Under the pieces are notes generated by a model. The model saw only the letters and a list, made by a program, of their open reading frames with translations, was not told the DNA's origin and made no database searches. The translations under genes were made by a program, and so were the position numbers. Shown here one piece after another: positions 59,410 to 64,000 of a stretch of 64,000 nt of DNA; the stretch's first letter is position 1, and every line of letters starts with the position of its first letter. This stretch comes from Corynebacterium urogenitale (GTDB taxonomy: Bacteria; Actinomycetota; Actinomycetes; Mycobacteriales; Mycobacteriaceae): assembly GCF_009026825.1 (NCBI RefSeq), contig NZ_CP045032.1, positions 372,001 through 436,000 on the forward strand, in the 5' to 3' direction.

Positions 59410-60621
59410 ATGATTAATCTGGAACTCCCGAAGCGTCTGAAGGCGGGCTACAACCAGGCTCACCAGGCTGCCGCAGAGATCTTCCGCCCGATTTCCCGCA
59501 AGTACGACCTTGCTGAGCACTCCCGCCCAGTCGAGCTCGACACCATGGCTTCCCTCGTTGAGGGCATGTCCGACGCTGGTGCCAACATGGCCGGTGCAGC
59601 TGGTGGCCGTGGCGATTCCAAGAAGCCTTCCAGCCCTGGCGTGAAGAATGGCGGCAACATGGCTGCCATCCTCAACGTCATGGAGCTGTGCTGGGGCGAC
59701 GTGGGACTGCTGCTGTCCATGCCATACCAGGGCCTGGGCAACTCCGCGATTGCCGCTGTGGCAACCGATGAGCAGCTCGAGCGTTTCGGCAAGATCTGGG
59801 CCTCCATGGCCATCACCGAGCCACAGTTCGGTTCTGACTCCGCTGCAGTTGCTACCACCGCGAAGCTGGATGGCGACGAGTACGTCCTCAACGGCGAGAA
59901 GATCTTCGTGACCGCCGGTGAGCGCTGCACCCACGTTGTCGTCTGGGCTTCCGTGGATAAGTCCGCTGGCCGCGCGGCCATCAAGTCCTTCGTGGTCCCA
60001 CGCGATACCCCGGGCTTCGAGCTGGTTCGCCTGGAGCACAAGCTGGGCATCCGCGCTTCTGATACTGCTCACTTCATCCTGGATAACGTGCGCGTTCCGA
60101 AGGAGAACCTGCTGGGTTCCCCTGAGGTGGACACAAAGAAGGGCTTCGGCGGTGTGATGGCCACCTTCGACAACACTCGCCCTCTGGTGGCGGGTATGGC
60201 GATTGGTGTGGCGCGTGCGGCGCTGGAGAAGCTCCGTGAGATTCTGACCGACGCCGGCGTGGTCATCGATTACGACGCTCCTGCATGGGCTCAGTCTGCT
60301 GCTGCTTCTGAGTATGTCCGCCTCGAGTCCGACTGGGAGGCTGCATACTTGCTGACTCTGCGTGCTGGCTGGATGGCAGACAACAAGATCCCTAATTCCA
60401 AGGAGGCTTCCGAGTCCAAGGCGAAGGCCGGCCGCATGGCGACCGACCTGACCCTGCGTGCTGTGGAGCTGGCCGGTGCGTACGGCTACTCCGAGCGCGA
60501 CCTGTTGGAGAAGTGGGCTCGCGATTCCAAGATCCTCGACATCTTCGAGGGCACCCAGCAGATTCAGCAGCTCATCGTGGCTCGCCGCGAGCTGGGTCTG
60601 TCTTCCGCACAGCTGAAGTAA
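59410..60621 (+). CDS. Acyl-CoA dehydrogenase (short form)
   Basis: A 403-residue acyl-CoA dehydrogenase. FAD/substrate motifs include MAITEPQFGSDSAAVATTA (the middle-domain signature) and VFVTAGERCTHVVVWASV, and the C-terminal EGTQQIQQLIVARREL closes the fold. Paired with the preceding gene, it probably makes a hetero-oligomer, as many actinobacterial FadE pairs do. AGAGGAA lies before the ATG. A terminator follows after 76 bp. Confidence 0.9.
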   Translation: MINLELPKRLKAGYNQAHQAAAEIFRPISRKYDLAEHSRPVELDTMASLVEGMSDAGANMAGAAGGRGDSKKPSSPGVKNGGNMAAILNVMELCWGDVGLLLSMPYQGLGNSAIAAVATDEQLERFGKIWASMAITEPQFGSDSAAVATTAKLDGDEYVLNGEKIFVTAGERCTHVVVWASVDKSAGRAAIKSFVVPRDTPGFELVRLEHKLGIRASDTAHFILDNVRVPKENLLGSPEVDTKKGFGGVMATFDNTRPLVAGMAIGVARAALEKLREILTDAGVVIDYDAPAWAQSAAASEYVRLESDWEAAYLLTLRAGWMADNKIPNSKEASESKAKAGRMATDLTLRAVELAGAYGYSERDLLEKWARDSKILDIFEGTQQIQQLIVARRELGLSSAQLK

Positions 60622-60697
60622 TCGGCTGTCGAGGAAATTGGCTGCTGAGGTCATCGGCTGAACGAGTCATCGGTCGACCGAGTCATCAGCTGTAGAG

Positions 60698-60737
60698 GCG
60701 GTGATCCTCACGCTCAGAGGGGCGTGAAGATCACCGC
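60698..60737 (+). terminator. Terminator after acyl-CoA dehydrogenase pair
   Basis: GCGGTGATCCTCACGC pairs with GCGTGAAGATCACCGC (16 bp, one mismatch), followed by TTTATGC. Before it, 60625-60690, short variants of GAGTCATCGGCTG recur. Confidence 0.8.
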
Positions 60738-60830
60738 TTTATGCATGTCGAAAAGGGTGCCCCGAGTTTTTCACCGGGTCGGTTGTGTACCGATCTGTCT
60801 ATTGGGTAACATGGCTCACAGTGTTTAAGA

Positions 60831-60846
60831 CAGACCGTTCGGTCTA
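60831..60846 (+). promoter_or_regulatory. McbR-like operator of the sulfate transporter
   Basis: CAGAC-CGTTCG-GTCTA, one base from the C. glutamicum McbR consensus TAGAC-N6-GTCTA. The core AGACCG-TT-CGGTCT is a perfect palindrome. TAACAT at 60807-60812, with TTGTGT 18 nt before it, is a plausible promoter just upstream, so binding here would block transcription when sulfur is plentiful. Confidence 0.7.
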
Positions 60847-60885
60847 GTTTGTCCTAGCGGCCGAACGAGAAAGCAAGAACCCCTC

Positions 60886-62163
60886 ATGAGCAAGCCCCAC
60901 AGCGACCCGGAGCAGGCGCCCCAACGCCGCGACGGTCTCGAGCGCAAGCGCCCCTCCGCGCGCAACATCGCAGCCGCTATTGCGGCACTAGCGCTGGTGG
61001 CGCTCATTGCGCTGGCGCCGGGTGGCAGCTCCGACAATCCTGACGGCGAGGACTTCTCCTCCGGTGACTACCGCGTCAACATCGTGGCCTACGCCGTACC
61101 AAAGCCCGGCTTCGATGCGATCATCCCAGCCTTCCGGGACACCGAAGCAGGCCAAGACGTGGGCTTCGCGGAATCCTACGGCGCCTCCGGCGACCAGTCC
61201 CGCAAAGTCGTCCGGCGCGTGCCCGCTGATGTCGTGAACTTTTCCGTCGAACCGGACATCACTCGTTTGGTGAAGGCTGGTGTCGTCGATGAACAATGGC
61301 GTGAGGGCATCCCGGGCGACACGAGCGACAAGGCCGTGCCGTTCGGGTCTGTCGTCTCCTTCGTTACTCGCAAGGGGAACCCGAAAAACCTCCGTACGTG
61401 GGACGATCTGCTGCGCGATGGCGTGGAGGTGATCAGCCCGAACCCGGCCAGCTCCGGCTCCGCGAAGTGGAATATCCTCGCGCCATACGCTTATTGGTTC
61501 TTCCAGCACCTCGACGGCCAGCGTGGCAGCAAGGATTACGTCGCTGCCCACGAATTCGCCACGAGCAGGATCCGGCAACTTGTCGAAACCTCCTTCAGGG
61601 TCCGGCCGAAGTCGGGCCGTGAAGCGACCTCCGCCTTCGAACAGGGACAGGGAGATGTGCTGCTGAGCTACGAAAACGAGGCGATCATGCTGGATCGCAC
61701 CTCCGAGGGCGGCTACGACTACCTCAACCCGCCAGCGACCTTCCGCATCGAAAACCCAGTGGCGGTGGTCAACACCACCGACAATCCGCAGCAGGCGCAG
61801 GACTTCCGCGACTTTCTCTTCACGGAGGAAGCACAGGAGATCTGGGCGTCCGAGGGTTTCCGCCCAGGTTCAGACCTGTTCACGGCACCAGCGGGGGAGC
61901 AGGGAGCGATTATTGATTCTCTGCCCGCCGCGGAGCGTGAGCGGTTTCGCCCGGTGGACCAGGTTCATTCCATCGATGAGCTCGCCGAGGCATTCGCCGC
62001 GCTGGCCGAGCAGTCGCCGCAGCTCGCGGAGAAGCACCAGCTGCTTGAGGAAGGGCAGCCGAAGTCTGGCTGGAAGATCGTGGATTCCTTCCTGTTCAAC
62101 CGCGCGCAGCCCGGCGATGGCACTGCCGACGGTGTGATCTCGACAATCTACAAGGAGGCGTGA
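60886..62163 (+). CDS. Sulfate ABC transporter substrate-binding protein
   Basis: A 425-residue sulfate/thiosulfate-binding protein. A charged N-terminus and hydrophobic segment (about residues 25-45) end in LALAPGGSSDN with no cysteine, so the usual lipobox is missing. The Sbp fold follows: SYGASGDQSRKVVR, VVNFSVEPDI, ISPNPASSGSAKWNIL and FEQGQGDVLLSYENEA are the family's sulfate-site blocks. About 60 residues after the fold form an unusual extension. It overlaps cysT by 1 bp. Confidence 0.9.
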   Translation: MSKPHSDPEQAPQRRDGLERKRPSARNIAAAIAALALVALIALAPGGSSDNPDGEDFSSGDYRVNIVAYAVPKPGFDAIIPAFRDTEAGQDVGFAESYGASGDQSRKVVRRVPADVVNFSVEPDITRLVKAGVVDEQWREGIPGDTSDKAVPFGSVVSFVTRKGNPKNLRTWDDLLRDGVEVISPNPASSGSAKWNILAPYAYWFFQHLDGQRGSKDYVAAHEFATSRIRQLVETSFRVRPKSGREATSAFEQGQGDVLLSYENEAIMLDRTSEGGYDYLNPPATFRIENPVAVVNTTDNPQQAQDFRDFLFTEEAQEIWASEGFRPGSDLFTAPAGEQGAIIDSLPAAERERFRPVDQVHSIDELAEAFAALAEQSPQLAEKHQLLEEGQPKSGWKIVDSFLFNRAQPGDGTADGVISTIYKEA

Positions 62164-63050
62164 TGGGTTCTTCTGATTCTTCCGCTTCGACGCCACCAGC
62201 CCGCTCCCCGCAGCAAGCCCGCAAGTCGGCTGAGGTCGAGCGCACTCCAAAGAAGCTCGGCGAGGTGGGCAGTGGTGGTCGCTTCGGCCTTGGTGTGAGC
62301 ATGCTGTGGTTGTCCATCATTGTGCTGCTTCCGCTGGCTGCACTGACCACGGACGCCTTCTCCTCTGGGGGTATCAAGGGCTTTTGGGATGCGGTGACGG
62401 AGCCCAATGCGCTTGCTGCGTTGCGGGTGACCTTGTGGGTGTCCCTCATCGTGGCGGTGGTCAACGCCGTGTTCGGGTGCCTGATCGCGTGGGTTCTCGT
62501 CCGTGATGATTTCCCAGGCAAGAAGTTCGTCAATGCGCTCATCGACCTGCCGTTCGCGCTACCGACGATCGTTGCTTCACTGGTGTTGCTTGCCCTGTAC
62601 GGACCGGATTCTCCGGTGGGGATCACGATCAACGGGACCCAGCCCGCACTGGTGATCGCCCTAACCTTTGTCACGCTGCCGTTTGTCGTGCGTGCCGTGC
62701 AGCCAGTGCTTCTGGAGCTGGATCGCGAGGTGGAAGAAGCGGCGGCCTCTTTGGGTGCCAATAACTACACGATCTTCCGCCAAATCATCTTTCCCGTGCT
62801 CTTGCCGCCGTTGCTCTCTGGGGCCGGCCTGGCCTTCGCCCGCGCGATCGGCGAGTACGGGTCCGTGGTGCTGATCGGTGGCTCCATCCCCGGCCAGACC
62901 CAGGTGGCATCGCAGTACATCCAGGAGCAAATCGAATCCGACGTGCCGTCCGCGGCGGCCGCAGTGTCCGTGACGCTGCTGGCCATCACCTTCCTCGTCC
63001 TGCTCGTCCTGCGCATCATCGGCCAGCGCAATGAGAAGAAGGGGCTATAG
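62163..63050 (+). CDS. cysT: Sulfate ABC transporter permease CysT
   Basis: A 295-residue inner-membrane permease with six helices after a 40-residue polar N-terminus. The ATPase-docking loop reads EEAAASLGANNYTIFRQIIFPVLLP (EAA motif). FALPTIVASLVLLALYG is typical of CysT. The ATG overlaps the previous stop (TGATG). Confidence 0.93.
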   Translation: MGSSDSSASTPPARSPQQARKSAEVERTPKKLGEVGSGGRFGLGVSMLWLSIIVLLPLAALTTDAFSSGGIKGFWDAVTEPNALAALRVTLWVSLIVAVVNAVFGCLIAWVLVRDDFPGKKFVNALIDLPFALPTIVASLVLLALYGPDSPVGITINGTQPALVIALTFVTLPFVVRAVQPVLLELDREVEEAAASLGANNYTIFRQIIFPVLLPPLLSGAGLAFARAIGEYGSVVLIGGSIPGQTQVASQYIQEQIESDVPSAAAAVSVTLLAITFLVLLVLRIIGQRNEKKGL

Positions 63051-63060
63051 GTACCGCATC

Positions 63061-63885
63061 ATGCAGCTGTCGCGAAAAACCGTCCTGAGCCTGCGCTTCA
63101 TTGCTCTGGCCTACCTGTTTGTTCTTGTTGTCGTGCCGATCGCCACGATCCTCTACCGCACCTTCGCTCCAGGGCTGGGTCAGTTCTGGGCGTGGATTAC
63201 CACCCCGGCGGCGATCTCAGCCCTGCAGACCTCACTGCTGATCGTGGCAGTGACAGTTCCCCTCAACGTGGTCTTCGGCATCATGGTGTCGCTGGCCTTG
63301 GCGCGCGGTAACTTCCGCGGCAAGGGCATCATCCACTCGCTCGTAGATCTGCCATTCGCAGTGTCTCCGATCATCGTAGGTGCCTCCCTGGTGCTCCTGT
63401 GGGGTTCCGGCGGTTGGTTCGGCGGGCTGGAAAACTGGGGAATCCGCGTGATTTACGCCCTGCCAGCAATGATCATCGCCACCGTGTTCAGCACCATGCC
63501 GTTCATCGTCCGCGAGGTCGAACCCGTCTTGCGAGAGATCGGTACAGACCAAGAACAGGCCGCGACGACCCTAGGCGCCAGCCCCTGGCAGATCTTCTTC
63601 CTCATCACCCTGCCCTCTATCCGCTGGGGGCTGACATACGGAGTGGTGCTCACAGTAGCCCGGGCCCTCGGAGAATTCGGGGCCGTGATCATGGTGGCGT
63701 CGAACTTCGCAGGAGGAGGCCAGACGCTGACCCTCCTCGTCCATTCCCGCTACATGGACGATCACAACGAATACGGCGCCTACGCCGCAGCCACGCTCCT
63801 CATGGGTGTATCTGTGCTCGTGCTCATCGTCATGACCGCCATCCAGAACCGACAGGACAAAAAGCAGAATGAATATAGTAGCTAG
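63061..63885 (+). CDS. cysW: Sulfate ABC transporter permease CysW
   Basis: A 274-residue partner permease. Six helices; the docking loop is [47 protein letters not shown] and [29 protein letters not shown] match CysW. The ATG lies 10 bp after cysT; a start 30 nt earlier would overlap it. The end overlaps cysA by 17 bp. Confidence 0.93.
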   Translation: MQLSRKTVLSLRFIALAYLFVLVVVPIATILYRTFAPGLGQFWAWITTPAAISALQTSLLIVAVTVPLNVVFGIMVSLALARGNFRGKGIIHSLVDLPFAVSPIIVGASLVLLWGSGGWFGGLENWGIRVIYALPAMIIATVFSTMPFIVREVEPVLREIGTDQEQAATTLGASPWQIFFLITLPSIRWGLTYGVVLTVARALGEFGAVIMVASNFAGGGQTLTLLVHSRYMDDHNEYGAYAAATLLMGVSVLVLIVMTAIQNRQDKKQNEYSS

Positions 63886-64000
63886 GAACCTGAAGAAGAA
63901 GTACGGGGACTTCGCGGCGCTGGATAACGTCTCCCTCACCATCGAAGAGGGCTCCCTCACAGCGCTGCTCGGCCCCTCGGGCTCCGGCAAATCCACACTG
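63869..64000 (+). CDS. cysA: Sulfate ABC transporter ATPase CysA, 5' part
   Basis: The first 44 residues of an ABC ATPase, cut by the window edge. It begins [15 protein letters not shown] and reaches Walker [11 protein letters not shown]. Position after cysT-cysW fixes it as the energising subunit of sulfate import. Confidence 0.9.
   Translation, partial: MNIVARNLKKKYGDFAALDNVSLTIEEGSLTALLGPSGSGKSTL

Overview
The window reads as chromosomal DNA of a Corynebacterium with mycolic acids. The evidence is gene content and order: a PknG-GlnH-GlnX locus next to pta-ackA, a stand-alone groEL followed by a tiny acidic PorA-type porin gene and ppk2, and the run ppa / dacB-tilS-hpt-ftsH-folE-folP-folB-folK-DUF3180-DUF6779-DUF2520-panC. 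The DNA is moderately GC-rich, GTG starts are common, and about fourteen genes look leaderless (a TANNNT -10 hexamer 6-8 nt before the start codon). I cannot name the species. No rRNA, tRNA, CRISPR array, prophage or intact insertion sequence was seen.

Layout. 0-1.6 kb: end of a sulfate assimilation operon (cysN, CbiX/CysY chelatase). 1.7-4.4 kb: pta-ackA. 4.4-9.3 kb (minus): glnX-glnH-pknG, the sensor-to-kinase module that controls 2-oxoglutarate dehydrogenase through OdhI. 9.4-13.0 kb: ABC exporter pair, Bcr/CflA-type MFS pump and a MarR regulator. 13.3-17.6 kb (minus): def, GNAT, xth, cls. 17.6-20.1 kb: DUF3263, LytR_C protein, YbdK-type carboxylate-amine ligase. 20.1-22.5 kb (minus): orphan LeuA regulatory-domain protein with a structured leader, then an M20 dipeptidase. 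22.5-26.2 kb: groEL with two CIRCE boxes, PorA-like porin, ppk2. 26.4-32.4 kb (minus): giant Pls/PosA-type NRPS-like protein, MarR, rhodanese, ppa, plus repeat-rich spacers. 32.6-43.9 kb: cell wall, purine salvage, FtsH, folate operon and membrane/NADP-binding genes. 44.2-53.9 kb: panC, a galactose (Leloir) cluster that sits between panC and panD, then a secreted metallophosphoesterase. 54.0-57.4 kb: carboxylesterase (minus) and lysS. 57.9-60.6 kb: two acyl-CoA dehydrogenases. 60.8-64.0 kb: sulfate ABC transporter (binding protein, CysT, CysW, start of CysA) behind an McbR-like operator.

How the parts fit. The two ends are both sulfur assimilation: sulfate import at the right edge feeds ATP sulfurylase at the left edge. 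pta-ackA and the GlnX/GlnH/PknG system sit at the acetyl-CoA and 2-oxoglutarate nodes. The central operon makes tetrahydrofolate, and panC/panD supply pantothenate. The gal genes look like an accessory insertion into an otherwise conserved block.

The most unusual items are the orphan LeuA allosteric domain with its nested leader RNA and possible leaderless 16-codon upstream ORF, three intergenic inverted-repeat elements with unrelated termini, the triplicated [14 protein letters not shown] motif in PknG, the repeat-built N-terminal extension of PanC, and the 45-residue porin gene.
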